DNA of 64,000 bases from Tenrec ecaudatus (GCF_050624435.1 NC_134547.1:33071419-33135418), one strand, 5' to 3'; positions 21,513 to 33,212 are shown, counted from the first letter of the stretch. Notes: generated by a model from the sequence alone, not told the origin. Made by a program: numbers and translations.

Positions 21513-22844
21513 CTTGATTATTTGATGAGATTTTTTAACGTTTTGAAGGGTTTTACCATCAAACAAATTCCTTTGGCTGCCTAAATGTCTATTGGCAATG
21601 AAACTAGTATTTGTGTGAATCTTCCAGGAGCACCACTGCTGGGCCAGTCAGATTATGCCTGTCAGTCAAATAGCAGGCAGGTCTCCCTTGGGAGGTACAG
21701 ACGCCTTAGAATCATCAGCCATCTGAGACCTACAAGCCAGCATTTGCCCAAGGACAGAGTTCAGCAGGTTGAGTAAGGAGGAGGAATGGGAACATGGGGG
21801 GATGTGGGATCAGTAACCATCACCAGAGAGATGATACAAAATGGGTTTGGATTGTTGATTGTGAAACAAACTCGGCTCTGTAAGCCTTCACCCAGATCGC
21901 AATAGAAAGTTACAAGCAAAGAGAGAAGCTCTTAGAAGCCAAAGATACTGAGCAATCGGGATTCTCCCAACTATCCTCAGCCCAGGAAGGTCTCAGTGTT
22001 GAGGGAAGAGGAACTGCTGCTGAGAAAGGGAAGCCCTCCCCGCCACCCCCCACCCATCCCCGCCCCCCAGTACCCAGTGAAGTTGTGAGAAGGGCCAGGT
22101 CGCTGCTTGCTTCTCTGATTCTCTTTCTGGCCTCCAGGGTCTTGTCAACCTTTGGGCTCCATTACTGCCTGGACCCTCAATGGGGCAGACCCTTCTCCTG
22201 CCCCTGACTCGGCCTCCCTCCCCGGTCACTGTGGCAGGACTCCAAACCTTCCCCAAGAGAAACAGGCCTGGTGGGTGCTGTGTGCAGCCCAGCATTTTGG
22301 CTACTGTGTCAGCCCATCCCACTGAGGGCCACCCGGCCTTTGACAAGCCTTGTCCTGTGTGGCAGTTGGTCCTTCGTGATATGGGCCCAGAGCAGGCGTT
22401 GGATGGAGGAGGGACTGGATGCTGGGGCACTTAGGTGCACACTGTGATCCCAGAGCCGGGCCTTTCCCCCCTCCTTGGCTTGGTGTGAGCTCAACTCCTT
22501 GTACACAAGGTGGGTATGATGAGGACAGGGCTTACTAGCCTCTGCTTGGCATTGTGCCATGGCATTTCCCAAGCCACCTGGCAAACCCTGGCATCAAGGA
22601 GGTGAGCCAGGCCTCGCTCGTGATTAAATGGGGCCACGTGCCCAGCTGCTCTGGCCTCTGGCTGCCCATCAGAGGGCCAGGCTGACCTTTCACCCAGCTG
22701 CCGTTTCTATTGGCTTTTTGTTGACATAGAGCTTTTCCTGTGACTGGATGTTTGGTATCCTACCCATGGCAGGGTTGTTGCTCTTTGCAGGAAATGGGGG
22801 TTCCTCCCACTAGAGCTCTCTCTGAACCCCCATCCCTCCCTCAG
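21513..22844. other. Intron 1 of C19orf12, right part
   Basis: No further repeat is confidently recognised. A polypyrimidine tract at 22826-22842 precedes the acceptor of the coding exon. Confidence 0.4.
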
Positions 22845-23014
22845 GGCCCACAGGATGCCTGTCATGGTGGAAGACATCATGCAGCTTCTCTGCTCCGTCT
22901 CTGAGGAAAGGAAGATGAAGGCAGCCGTCAAGCACTCCGGGAAGGGCGCCCTGGTCACTGGGGCTGTGGCCTTTGTTGGCGGTTTGGTGGGCGGCCCGCC
23001 GGGAATAGCCGTTG
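22845..23014 (+). CDS. C19orf12: C19orf12, first common coding exon (ATG at 22855)
   Basis: The exon begins after 'ccctccctcag' (22844) and ends at a strong donor, 'gttg|gtaagt' (23014/23015). From the ATG at 22855 it encodes residues 1-53 and the first base of codon 54. The protein opens [14 protein letters not shown] and continues with a glycine-rich hydrophobic stretch, residues about 33-53, the first half of a glycine-zipper membrane hairpin. C19orf12 is a small protein of mitochondria, ER and their contact sites, implicated in lipid and iron balance; loss in people causes the neurodegeneration MPAN. The ATG was chosen because it aligns with the start of the 141-residue human form. The frame stays open to the acceptor, so a longer N-terminus spliced from upstream is possible. 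An alternative acceptor lies at 22853. Confidence 0.93.
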
Positions 23015-24541
23015 GTAAGTGGCCTGTCGAGACAGCCATCCTCGTGGGCATTGTAGACAGGCCGCAGCCACTGTGCCCAGAACCAGTCTAGTTATGGTGG
23101 CCTCTGAGACTTTATCCTTGTGTCCATCATACGTCTTGTGGAAAAGGCTTGTGTGATGGCCCAGAGGTGCAGGGCTAGCTGGGAAATGGGATGATATCAT
23201 TCAGTCCCTAAATTCTCTGGGTCACTGACCCTGTCCTGGCCTGGGGGATGTGTCCAGGACTGGGAAGGTACCAGGGTGCCCTGTAACCCCCCACCCTGGT
23301 GACCTTCATTACCCTGCCACTTGAGATGCCACTTACATGGGCACTGGGGGGGCAGTTTGCTGAGCCCTGGCTGTGCCCGCTGGCCAAGTTACTGAATGGG
23401 CACCCCCATTGCCAGCTCCATGGGGGCGGGCGCCTTTCTGAGAGTAAGAGGTCCAGTGCAGGGAAACAGCTCCCTGCTCCCCAGGGGTGATCCCTGTCCC
23501 CTGGACTCACTCAAGCCATGAGTGATAGTTGGGGTCAGTTTTCCAGAGGAAAGGGCTCGCTTGTAGGAAAGGCACCATTCCTTGGGGTGAGGGCCCCGTT
23601 GCAGCCTCTGGGTCAGGAGCAGGGAGAACTGTGCCCCAGGCAGCGTGGAGGAGCTGTCTGGCCCAGTGCTGGGATGGAATCTGAGAGCTGGCTCACAGCC
23701 ACTCAGACTGCAGTAGCAGCAGATAAAGCCTCCCATGGGACACCTGGTTCCAGCCACAGGCCTGTTTCCAGGTTCTCGGTGTGGCTTGGTGCCTGCCAAG
23801 GGCCCAGCCTGCCATGGGGCTGGCCAGATGTTTCCTGAGTGCCTGCTGCGTGCTGGACAGGCGGTGCAGAGTCTGGATCCCACCCGCTGTGAGTTCACCA
23901 TCTGCTAGAATCCTTTTTCCCTGGTCAGCAGCCCCCCTGTCAGTACAGACAGGAGAGGGCCCCAGGCTGGCCTCTGTGTCTTCATCACTGGCCTGGCCGT
24001 GGGCCTGTGGGTGTCCATCAGCTGCAGGAGTGATGCTGAAGGGCAGTCCACTCAGCGGAGGGACCCCGGGGAAGGAAAGCAGCTTGGCGTGGGGAGAGTG
24101 CAGACCTTCCCCTCGCCTCATCCTGAGTTGGGGTGCCTGACTCACCCGTCTGCCCTCAGGAGCCTGCTCTCTTCCCCAAGGACAGTCTCCGCCCATGTCC
24201 CCAATCCCGCCAGCTGTCCTGGAAGGACTTGCTGGGGTAATTTTACCAGTTACCATTTTGGGAGCACATATTTTATTCTGATAGAGCAAAAGCTGCGGAG
24301 AACTGGATGCTGGCACATGGGACCCAGGGGCTGGGCCACTTTTAGCCTCTGGTCACATGGGGGAGATCATCAGCCTGCCCAGAAAACAGAGATTTCCCCT
24401 TCTTCACAGAGCTGGTAACTTGAAGGTCAATATTCCTGGCAACTTTCTGCGTTAAGAGCTGCACTAAATCCAATCTTGATGTTCTCATAAAGGTTGAGTG
24501 CAGATGAGAGTGACCGGGCTGCTGAAGGTACTGCACTGCTG

Positions 24542-24542
<1 letters not shown>

Positions 24543-24576
<34 letters not shown>
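24543..24576. repeat. (TG)n microsatellite
   Basis: Seventeen uninterrupted TG units within intron 2 of C19orf12. Confidence 0.97.
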
Positions 24577-24577
<1 letters not shown>

Positions 24578-25559
24578 CGGGGGTGTGAGGGCACGCTGGT
24601 CTCCAGCTCAGAGCTGGTGTGCTGTGGCCTCAGCAGGCCCCCAAATGATGCCCAAGCCCAGCCTGCTGATGGGCTCTTGCCCGGACTGCGATTTGCTTTT
24701 TTAAAAAAGAATATTTGATGAAGAGAGAAGTTGCCAAGAAAATTGAGAAAATTCCTCTGTCTGCTGCATCCAATTTCAGTATCCCTCGGGGTGACACCGA
24801 GGCTGCCCTGACCCGTGGTCCAAGCTGGGATTACAGCCCTGACCTCACGGTGCCCTCTTACCCCCAGGCTCCATGTGGACCCCGCCAGTGTCTTCATTGA
24901 CGGCTTCTTCTGGTGCTAGGGTTCCGCGCAAGACATCAGGTTGCACTTAATCCTCACCTCTCCCAAGGCCTCTCGGCAGGGTTTTCCTGGGCCTCTTTGA
25001 GGAGGCACATACCCCATCAATGCCCCTCACTTGGGGCCTGCGGTTGCAGGAGCAGTGGTGGGTCAGCTGCCCTCAGGGGCCCCTTCTGTGCAGCCCCACC
25101 TGTTGGCCAGGCTAGTGCTGCCTTGCCAGGTGCTTTGATGTGGGACAAGTTTCAGCAGAGCTCCCAGGCCAAGGTGGACTAGAAAGACCTGACCATCAAT
25201 GTCTGGGAATTCACTGGGGACAGCCCTGTGGACCACAGGCGTCTGGGGATGACGCAGGACCGGGGTAGGGCTGACCCACAGCAGCTGGCAGCAAACAGTC
25301 TGAGGAGAGTGGTGGGGGATGAAGTGACCTCTGGAATTGTTTCCGGGGTACAGGCATCCAAGCGACATCACTGGTGATGTCACCCTGGAGCTTTGCTGGT
25401 AGTGTGGGAAGTTTAGCCGGGCTGCATTTCATCAATGTCTAATTCAGGGCTGGGTAATGAACCCCGCGGACCAGAGAAGGCCCAAGAATTCATCAGCATC
25501 AGCTAACATCACACACCTCACTGAAGAGAAGCAGTCCCAGCCTTCACACTCCCAAAGCC

Positions 25560-25760
25560 ACACGCACAGCCTTCATGTCGATCCTGACTCACAGCTATCT
25601 CATAGGACAGGGTAGACCTGCCGCCGTCAGTTCCCGAGACTGTAACTCTTTACGGAGTAGAAAGTCTCCTTTCTCCCTAGGAGTGGTTGGTGGTTTCAAA
25701 CTGCTGACCTTGCATTTAGCAGCCCACTGAGTAACCACTATGCCACCTCGGCTCCCCTGG
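25560..25760 (-). mobile_element. AfroSINE
   Basis: The plus strand shows 'tcctgactcacagctatctc', 'gagactgtaactctttacgg', 'gtggtttcaaactgctgacc' and 'gtaaccactatgccacctcg', the reverse complement of a nearly complete copy. Confidence 0.85.
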
Positions 25761-26289
25761 CATCGCATCAGGGGTGAGTTAATGAAATGTTTGACCCAAC
25801 ATAGGCTAATTTTAAGTGGATAATCTTGTATGGCCTACGAATGATGCTGTACATATCTAAATGACCCTTGTCCGAAAAAGTTTCCCTACCCCTTATCCAA
25901 CGACCAATATTGTAAAATCATGAGATTTTGGTAAAGCTATAACTTGAGGTTTTCAGCTATCTGGAGTGGCAGCGACAGGGGCATGAAATAACTGCAGTCC
26001 CTGTAGGAAGACCAGCTCAGCGAGGCCCCTCTCCTGCCAACCACCCGCCGGCCCCGGGGACTTTGTGTGGAGTGCCAAGAAGGAGGCCACAGCCTCCACA
26101 GCACGTGGAAATGAAAAGTAACGCCGGCGTCCTCTGGTGCGCACTGGGAAGAGAGCGAGTGGAATGAGCCAAATATGTGATTATGACCGTACAACCTTGG
26201 TGGGGTTGCACGAGAAGCTTTGCCTCAAAAGGAGCCCCTCCAAAGCCAACAGCGAGTAAACCCAGTGCCATCAGGTGGACTTTGACTTA

Positions 26290-27302
26290 CAGGGAGCCAG
26301 GTGGCGGAGGAGTTATGCCGTGGGCTGCTAACCGCGAGGTCAGCAAACTCAAAACCACCAGCTGCTCAAAGGGAGAAAGACGGGGCTTGCTGCTCCCGTA
26401 AAGAGTTAAAGCCCTATGCCCCTTTTGCATTTTTTTAAGCTTACCTCAGAGGACTCATGGTGTGCTTGTCCTTTTGTGCTTGGTTACTTCGCTTAGCATG
26501 ATTTCCTCCAGTTCTTCCCATGCAGTGATGTGCTTCATACGTTCATCACTACTTCTTAGCGATATCAGGCATCATCAGAACAAAAATCCTATCATAGTGA
26601 ATGAGGGGGGGAGTGCGGAGTGGAGACATACAGCCCATTTGTAGGCCCCTGGAAATCCCCTTACAGAAGGGTATCGGGGAGGAGACGAACCAGTGAGGGT
26701 GCAGTGTAGCAACGATGCAACATACAACTTTCCTCTAGTTCCTAAATGATTCCTTCCCCCCACCCCACTATCATGATCCCAATTCTTACAAATCCACCTA
26801 GGGCCAGAGGATGTACACTGGTACAGATAAGAGCTGGAAACATAGGGAATCCAGGACAGATGATCCTTTCAGGACCAGTGGTGTGAGTGGTGATACTGAG
26901 AGGGTGGGTTGGAAAGGGGGGACCGATTACAAGGATCTACATATAACCTCCTCCCTGGGGGACGGACAACAGAAAAGTGGGTGAAGGGAGACATCGGACA
27001 GAGCAATATGACAAAATAATAATATATAAATTATCAAGGTTCATGGGGGGGGGAGGGAGGGGAAAAATGAGGAGCTGATGCCAGGAGCTTAGGTGGAGAG
27101 CAAATGTTTTGAGAATGATGAGGGCAATGAATGTACAAATGTGCTTTACACAATGGATGTATGTGTGGATTGTGATAAGAGTTGTATGAACCCCTAATAA
27201 AAGGATATTTTTAAAAGAGTTACAGCCTCAGCATCCCCCAGGGCAGTGCCCCCTGTCATGCAGGGCACTCTGGGTCCGAATGCATTCTGTGGCAGTGTGT
27301 TT
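26290..27302 (+). mobile_element. AfroSINE split in two by an L1
   Basis: The head, 26290-26413 ('gtgggctgctaaccgcgagg', 'caccagctgctcaaagggag'), stops at 'aaagagttaaagcc'. The tail resumes at 27214 with 'aaagagttacagcctcag' and ends 'tccgaatgcattctgtggc' near 27302. The repeated 14 bp (26400-26413 and 27214-27227, one mismatch) is the TSD of the L1 between them. Confidence 0.85.
26414..27213 (+). mobile_element. L1 insertion with 5' inversion
   Basis: 26414-26570 reads as L1 on the minus strand (the reverse complement contains 'gaactggaggaaatcatgct'), while 26571-27213 reads on the plus strand and ends 'cccctaataaaagg'. A 14-bp TSD flanks the whole. The head-to-head arrangement is the usual product of twin priming during L1 insertion. 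Confidence 0.85.
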
Positions 27303-27794
27303 GGTCCCTGGCTCTATAGGGCAGAGTGGAATTGCAGAAGCAGCCCGGCATTTAACCCACTGCTCCACCTGGACTCCCCGGACGAGGCTCTCACCTGTCC
27401 CCTAGGTCCTTTAGCCACGAGTGTGCTAGGGGATTCCACAGCTCGGGGACAGGGTGTGTTGGGCACCAAAGGCAGGGTCCAGGTGGCCCTGAAATGCCCC
27501 TCCAGCATGCATTTGCCTGGGAGCCCTACCCTGGGATGAGAGAAGGGCCGGAGAGCCTTGTTCGGCTCAAGGAGGGGTCTCGCGGGCACAGCTTTCTGAG
27601 GGGGGAGGGCTTTCCCTTAGCGCCGTACAGCATGGAGCCGGGATGCCACTGGCTAGCAACCGCTGCACACCAGCCTCCCGCCCCAAGCAGAGCCTGCCCG
27701 ACCCCGTGGACAAGCTGGTGACGAAGTCAGTGAGAACACAAGGCCGTGGTGCATGAGTGAGGCCCAGCTAACGGCAGGCTCCGTTGTTTTCCAG

Positions 27795-28060
27795 GCGGGG
27801 CCGTCGGGGGCCTGCTGGGCGCCTGGATGACGAGTGGGCAGTTCAAGCCGATCCCTCAGATCCTGATGGAGCTGCCTCGTGCCGAGCAGCAGAAGCTGGT
27901 CGACAAAGCCACGGCCATCGTCAGGCACCTGGAGTGGACGGACGCCGTGCAGCTGGTCACGCTGGTCATGGGCAGCGAGGTCCTGCAGCAGCAGCTGCTG
28001 GCCATGCTGGTGAACTACGTCAACAAGGAGCTGCGGGCGGAGATTAAGTACGGGGACTAG
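27795..28060 (+). CDS. C19orf12: C19orf12, last coding exon
   Basis: The acceptor is 'gttttccag' at 27794. Joined to 23014 the frame reads ...[20 protein letters not shown] without a break and stops at 28058-28060. This exon encodes residues 54-141: the second half of the glycine-rich hairpin ([11 protein letters not shown]), then a soluble helical part with PQILMEL, ..[11 protein letters not shown].. and ..[12 protein letters not shown]... Total spliced length is 141 residues, equal to the shorter human form. Differences from the human protein as I remember it are mostly conservative, and the C-terminus ends KYGD here against QYDD. The frame is intact and the gene looks functional. Confidence 0.93.
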
Positions 28061-28515
28061 GCTGCTGCTCCCCATGAGAGGGGACCCCTGCGGGTGCTGC
28101 AGGGAACACTGTGAGGGACCCCCCCCCAGCCGCGGCGTGCTGCCCATGTTCCTGAGAAGCCGAGTGTGTGAGCGCCTCGCTGGTTGCCCGCTGCCCTGAC
28201 TGTGGGACCATGGGCAGCAGAACCTCCCTCACGCAGTGACTCTTGCCTGGTGCCTGTGGCACAAGACTGGTTCCCTCTGGGGTCCAGGAGCTGAGGGCGG
28301 GCACAGCCCATGCTGCCATCATGCTTACCTCCCTGGTGGCCCCTTCCCTCACCTGGGGACTTCTGAGTGGGGGGGGGCAGGGGGCTTGATGAGGGGCAGG
28401 TGTGCTCACCTGTTCTCCCATGCCTGCCCATCAGGGGAATCCCGCCCACCAGGGGAAGCCAGGGTACTTCTTGGATTATACCATTCAAATTAAATCTGTT
28501 CCATATGAAGTCATG
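28061..28515 (+). other. C19orf12: C19orf12 3' UTR (probable)
   Basis: The sequence between the stop codon and the first usable poly(A) signal, about 450 bp. It contains no other gene. Its extent is inferred from the signal only. Confidence 0.6.
28489..28494 (+). terminator. Poly(A) signal ATTAAA for C19orf12
   Basis: 'attaaa' is followed 10-30 bases later by T-rich sequence. It is the first acceptable signal after the stop codon. It is the common variant rather than AATAAA. Confidence 0.55.
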
Positions 28516-28931
28516 TTCTTTTGGAAGTCTAAGAAAAGTTTATTCCTTCAAGTCTCTCCTGGGGGTGCCTCCACTTTGCTTGGGGAAGCCCTCCCCACCG
28601 CCTCACGGACAGCTGTGCTCCGAGCCGCGCTCCCACGTCTGTGGGGGATGAAAGGCATCAGTAACGTTCCGACGTCACGTGTAAACCAACACAAGGAAGG
28701 GACTCGGTGGGTTACTCAGACTTCTCCCCAATTGTGGCAGACTGTCTTTTCACGCTGCCCTGGGTCTCCCTGGGTAAACACTGCCCAGACTGACCTTTTA
28801 GCCTCCACGGCCTGCCGCAGGCCCCAGCGGGGTCTCAGGCCCTCTTCCTACCCATAGAAGCCCAAGCCTCCCGGGGCAGAGGGGGGTGGGGGTGGACAGG
28901 GAGGGGCTTCTACCGAGGGCCAGCACCCACC
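28516..28931. other. Unassigned, just past C19orf12
   Basis: No repeat recognised. The C19orf12 3' UTR could extend into it. Confidence 0.35.
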
Positions 28932-29125
28932 GTCACTCAAAACTCACTGCCAGTGCATCGACTCCGACTCTTACTACCCTATAGGGCCGGGAAGGATGCC
29001 CCCTCTGCGTTTCCGAGACAGAAACTCTACAGGAGCAGAAAGCTTCGTCTTCCTCCTGAGGAGCAGCTGGTAGTTTTGAACTGCCGACCTTCCGGTTTGC
29101 AGCCCCATGTGTAACCACTAGGTAC
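28932..29125 (-). mobile_element. AfroSINE
   Basis: The plus strand shows 'gcatcgactccgactcttac', 'cctatagggccgggaagg', 'gctggtagttttgaactgcc' and 'gtgtaaccactag', the reverse complement of the family. Confidence 0.8.
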
Positions 29126-29888
29126 AAAACTTTAGAGGTCGCAGAGGGTCCAACCTCATGTCTCCCTCCAATGGCGAGCTAGTCCCCTCCTCAGAGGCTA
29201 CCACCACTGCCAATGTCTGGTGCATGCCTCCAGCCCTGGTTCATTCTTGCCCTCTGCGGGAGGAAGAGTTCGGCAAACCACCCAGTCTGCTGGCTGTATC
29301 CACGGCACACCTACTCTGGCATTGGCTGCCCCGCACCCAGGCTAGACTGCAGCCGAGTCCCCCTAATATGTGCCCAACTCTGCTTTGAATGGCCTTTGAA
29401 AACTGGTCCTCTTATCTACAATGTGTATTGCTGAAAATGTAGGAAAGGCCACTATAGATCCCATCTCTGGGCAAACCACTGTTAGCAAAGTTGGTTTACT
29501 CCCTGAAAACTTTCCCACCGTTTCACACAGTGTCACCCTGCTGTAAGCCCTGGGAATGGCTGTGTAATATTCCTATACTTAAGCCACATGCTTGGAGCCG
29601 TTTCCTGTTGAAGCTCCTGCTATTACGAGGTGGCAGTGAACATTCCTGTTCATCTTTTGAGTTATGTCAAAACGAAATCGGTGGATTAAAATATGTGCAG
29701 CACACTGAATTATACATGGAACATTGCTGAAGTGGCAAAGGTTTGTTATGTATATTCTTACCACAATTTAAAAATGATTTTTTAAACAAAAGTATATAAC
29801 ATATTTTAAGGCTGTTGTATTTTGTCAAAATGTTCTTCTGCAAGGCAGTATTGTTCCTTTCCTGCCCCATGTCGGCAGGAGAAGAGGA
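29126..29888. other. Intergenic; L1 3' remnant at 29690-29800
   Basis: 29690-29800 ('cactgaattatacatgg', 'ttatgtatattcttaccac') resembles the 3' end of an old L1 on the plus strand. The remainder is unassigned. Confidence 0.4.
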
Positions 29889-30145
29889 CCCGATTTGTTG
29901 CAACCGAATGAAACACTGCCCCGTCCTGCCCCTCCCTCAGGGGCCCTGACAGGTTTGAGGCCATCGCCGCAGCCCTCATGCCGAGCCCCCTCCTGGAGGC
30001 GCCCCCTCTACCAAGCATGATGTCCTCCTCCAGGGGCTGGCCCCTCCCAATAACATGTCCAAAGTATGCGTGATGAAACTTGGTGTCCTGGCGTCCAAGG
30101 AGCATTCTGGCCGCACCTGTCGCCAGACAGATGTGTGTGCTGCAG
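29889..30145 (-). mobile_element. RTE 3'-end fragment
   Basis: The minus strand encodes a degenerate end of the RTE reverse transcriptase (peptide words FGHVI, QPLEEDIMLG). The plus strand shows 'accaagcatgatgtcctcc' and 'aacatgtccaaagtatgcg', matching the reverse complement of 57050-57130 and 59250-59340. Confidence 0.8.
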
Positions 30146-30149
30146 TCCC

Positions 30150-30315
30150 TTTACCGGAGCCTTGAGGCGCTGTCAGCTCAGTGTGAGGCGGCCATTCAGA
30201 GGGAGAAAGAGGAGGTTTTCTGTTCCCTTAAAGATTGACACCTGGGAAGACCTCTGTTGTGTGAAGGGTCTCTAGGAGTTGGTTGTGACCTGAAGGCAGG
30301 GTTTTTTGGGGGGTT
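30150..30315 (+). mobile_element. AfroSINE, diverged
   Basis: 'gcgctgtcagctcagtgtg', 'agggagaaagaggaggtttt', 'ctgttcccttaaagattgac' and a weak tail are recognisable. It abuts the RTE fragment. Confidence 0.55.
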
Positions 30316-31604
30316 GTAGTCCCTTAAGCCTGTATCCATTTGCTGGTGGCTACCTGGCATCTTGACTTGCTTTGGATTTTTTTTTCTTTTGGTCACTGCT
30401 GAGGTCGCCCATGATTTTGAGTGTGGACGGGCCAGTGGTTCGCTTGGCTGCTCTGTTGGCCAAGAGGTTGGGCTGGGGTAGACCTGATCGGTTTCCTGGG
30501 TGGCAGATCCCAGAGCTCCCCATGGCCTGCTGCCCAGGGCTTGACCTTTTTACCTCTTGGTCAAAGCCCAGCTAGGTGAGGAGGTGAGAGGGTGCCCAGG
30601 CCTGCGCCGAAGGCTTGCTGCAGCTGCCTGAGTGGCCTCCATCTGTGACTGGGCTGGATGGCAGGGTGGCGGTCTCTGCTGTGAGGCACCCCCTCCCCAA
30701 CCCCGCATCGCCTGGGAAACGCCCTGCGCTGCCAGCAGGGCCAGGAGGCAGCTGAGAGGACGCCTTGGCTGCGGGACCCAGCGGTCATAAAGAGAAACCA
30801 TCTGCTGCTCCCGGGCTGGTGATTAACCTGCTCCGGGTGTTGACGTGACAACTCGGAACGAGATTTTGCTCGCGCAGATGGTGTATTTTCAGCTAAAATT
30901 AACTTTTTTACTTTTCTGTGTTTGGAGCTGTCTGGCTTGCAAGTAAACATGACTGGGGGTGGGTGGGGGTGCTATAATCCAAGAGGCTGGGGGGACACCG
31001 GTTCAGGGTTTGGAAGAAAGAATTCCTCTTCCCATCGGTTATTGAGAGGCGCCATCTCGTGGGAAAACCAGGCTTAGCTTTCCGAGACACAAACACCTTC
31101 CTGGCTGGGGATGCGACTCCCAACAGGACCTGGTTTCTGAGTCTCTGAGGAGGGGCGGAGGCTTTCCGGAGGTTCCCATAAGCCATCAGCAGATGGCCAG
31201 CCGCAGGATCTGCAACGTTTTTTGCATATAATCCAGAATGCCCTTCCATCGTGAGCATTCAGCATTTGGCAGTCAAGCCAGGCCAGGGCTGACTGGTGCC
31301 GGGACAGGAGTGTCCCCTGTGCTTTTGGTTTGGGGGAAGGGAGACCTTGGAACCTTCTGATAATGGCGGGTCAAGAGGCTGAGCTCAGACCTGCCCAGCG
31401 GAATGGCCACCGAATCCCAAATCCTGGCAAGTGGAATCCCAAGGTTGGCAGGTGGGTTGGGTTTCATTTTGTTTTTGAAGTGATGGGGTGGTAATTGTCT
31501 GGACCAGGTCCAGACTAGGCAGCCCCCATCTCCTCTCCAGCTCCTCAGGAGGAGCCCCCATTTCAAGGCCCCCATTTCCAGCCTCTCAGGAATATAAATG
31601 GCCT
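30316..31604. other. Single-copy intergenic DNA
   Basis: No transposon recognised. Open frames occur on both strands, with no recognisable domain. Confidence 0.35.
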
Positions 31605-32015
31605 ATTGAAGTATGCATCTTCTGCCCCACATTCCAAGGAGCTTCTCTCTCAGAACCAAGGTTGTGCTGTCCCAGCACTCCAGGGGGCAGGTTGGCAAAC
31701 AACAAAGGCACTTACCACGGATTGGATCGCATCCTGACTCAAGGTCCTGCAGCTGCAAGCAAAAATAGCTCCCATCTTGTTATCAACATATACCCCTAGC
31801 TCGAGCCCCATATATCTCCCACCACCTCACCAACAAGCTGCGATTTCCCTGGACCCAACTCGTTGGGTCTCTGAACTGCCCAGGAGCTCAAGATGCTCCT
31901 GTCCCTCTCTCTGCTCTCCCTTCCCTCCCGGGAGTTCTTTCCCTCCCCTAATAAAGCCGCTCTTAACCTCATGTTCTTTGTCTCAATCCCATCTCCATTC
32001 AGTGTCTCAGTGTTG
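31605..32015 (+). mobile_element. Solo LTR, ERV1-type (approximate ends)
   Basis: A C/T-rich LTR-like segment: 'atcatcttgttatc'-type U3 words, a pyrimidine-rich block at 31885-31945, then 'ctaataaagccgctctta' as poly(A) signal and a U5 ending near 'cattcagtgtctca'. The layout is typical of class I LTRs. The TSD was not found, so the ends are estimates. Confidence 0.5.
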
Positions 32016-32106
32016 ACCTCTCAGTAATGTATTTTACTCTTGTGAGTTTTACAATCAGGACTTTACTTCTCTTCATTAGCAATGAAGCATGTGAAGTATA
32101 ATATCA

Positions 32107-32284
32107 GGAGCCCTGATAGAATGGTTGGGTAAGTGCTGGACTGACAATTGCGAAGTTGGAGGTTCAAACCCAAAGCTGCTTCTGTGGAAGAAAGATGAGA
32201 CCGCTCCTGTAAAGATTTACAGCCTCAGAAATCCTAGGGCAGCGATGAGTCAGAATTGACGTGATGGCAAGAGTTGTTGGTAGA
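32107..32284 (+). mobile_element. AfroSINE
   Basis: 'aggagccctgatagaatggt', 'gaggttcaaacccaaagctg', 'agatttacagcctcagaaat' and 'gagtcagaattgacgtgat' are in family order. It sits head to tail with a minus-strand copy at 32308. Confidence 0.8.
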
Positions 32285-32307
32285 TGCCATCAAATCAGTC
32301 TGACCCA

Positions 32308-32500
32308 TCCCAAAACCAAACGCACTGCCGTCGAGCGTTGCCGACTCACAGTGACCCTCTAGGACTGCCCCTGTGGGTTTCTGAGACAGTTAACTCTCAC
32401 AGGGGTAGAAAGCCCGGTCTTTCTCCTGCAGAGCAACTCATTGATTGGCACAAATAAATCCAAATGGTCAAACCCCGAGCTGCAGGGCACCCCAGAAAGG
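32308..32500 (-). mobile_element. AfroSINE, partial
   Basis: The plus strand shows 'gccgactcacagtgaccctc', 'aggactgcccctgtgggttt' and 'agaaagcccggtctttctcc'. The head part after 32430 is badly eroded. Confidence 0.65.
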
Positions 32501-32599
32501 ATGCCCCCATGATACTGCCTGTTTGCTTTCCTTTCAGAAAAGAGGTCTGACAAAGAAGTCCCAGGAACCATAGCATGGTGTAGACTTTCTAGTTAACAA

Positions 32600-32830
32600 A
32601 CCCCGTCCTTCTGGAAAAAAATATTCTAATAAAATAATTCAAATGGAAAAATTAAGATATTCATCACACTGCTGTTTATAAAAGAAAAAGGGAAACCATC
32701 CAAATGCTAAACAACAGGGGAATCTTTACAGTAGACACGCGGGGCGTATAATGGGATACTAATAGTCCATTTCAATAAACAGTGAGTGGGATTGGGTCTA
32801 TGGAAGCGAGTGAAATCGCCCCACATGCAT
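32600..32830 (+). repeat. Old L1 fragment
   Basis: 'ttcatcacactgctgtttat', 'accatccaaatgctaaacaa' and 'ataatgggatacta' follow the ORF2 end/3' UTR junction of old mammalian L1s. Confidence 0.5.
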
Positions 32831-33071
32831 TGTTTATCCTACAGAAAATTCCCAGGCCCTCGGGGCGGTGGGGGAGTGGTAAAATGCACTGGCGACTTTA
32901 CCAGTTTTCCACCCGAGAGGCTGTGGCTCAGACTGTGTGGGAGGCAGACAGGGCTGTGGGAATGAGAGCTCTTTGTGCCTGTGAGTGCTCTATCTAGCCA
33001 TGGTCCCTCAGCCACCTGGCCCCTTCTCCCAATAGCAGTCAGCTGTGACAGATTGATGGAGAGCTGGCCAC

Positions 33072-33212
33072 CGGTTAAGGAGCTCTGGCGGGGCAGTGAG
33101 AGGTTACCTATTTGAGTGCATCAGATGGTCTGCGGGAGCAAGATGGGGTGGTCTTCTCTCATGAAGATGTACAGTCTCAGAAACCCACAGAGGCAGTTCT
33201 ACCATGTTCTCA
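33072..33212 (+). mobile_element. AfroSINE, diverged
   Basis: 'gttaaggagctctggcgggg', 'gatgtacagtctcagaaacc' and 'gaggcagttctaccatgttc' are recognisable. The tail is lost at the junction with the next LTR-like piece. Confidence 0.65.

Larger units (their letters stand above)
23015..27794 (+). other. C19orf12: Intron 2 of C19orf12
   Basis: A 4,780-bp intron bounded by GT (23015) and AG (27794). It holds a (TG)n tract, one minus-strand AfroSINE and a second AfroSINE split by an L1. The remaining DNA (23020-25555 and 27303-27790) shows no repeat or exon. A 207-codon open frame on the minus strand at 24316-23693 has no recognisable domain and is probably chance in GC-rich DNA. Confidence 0.85.

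Noticed and set aside
23693-24316. 207-codon open frame on the minus strand in C19orf12 intron 2
   Set aside because: No domain, no promoter or splice context, GC-rich intronic DNA.
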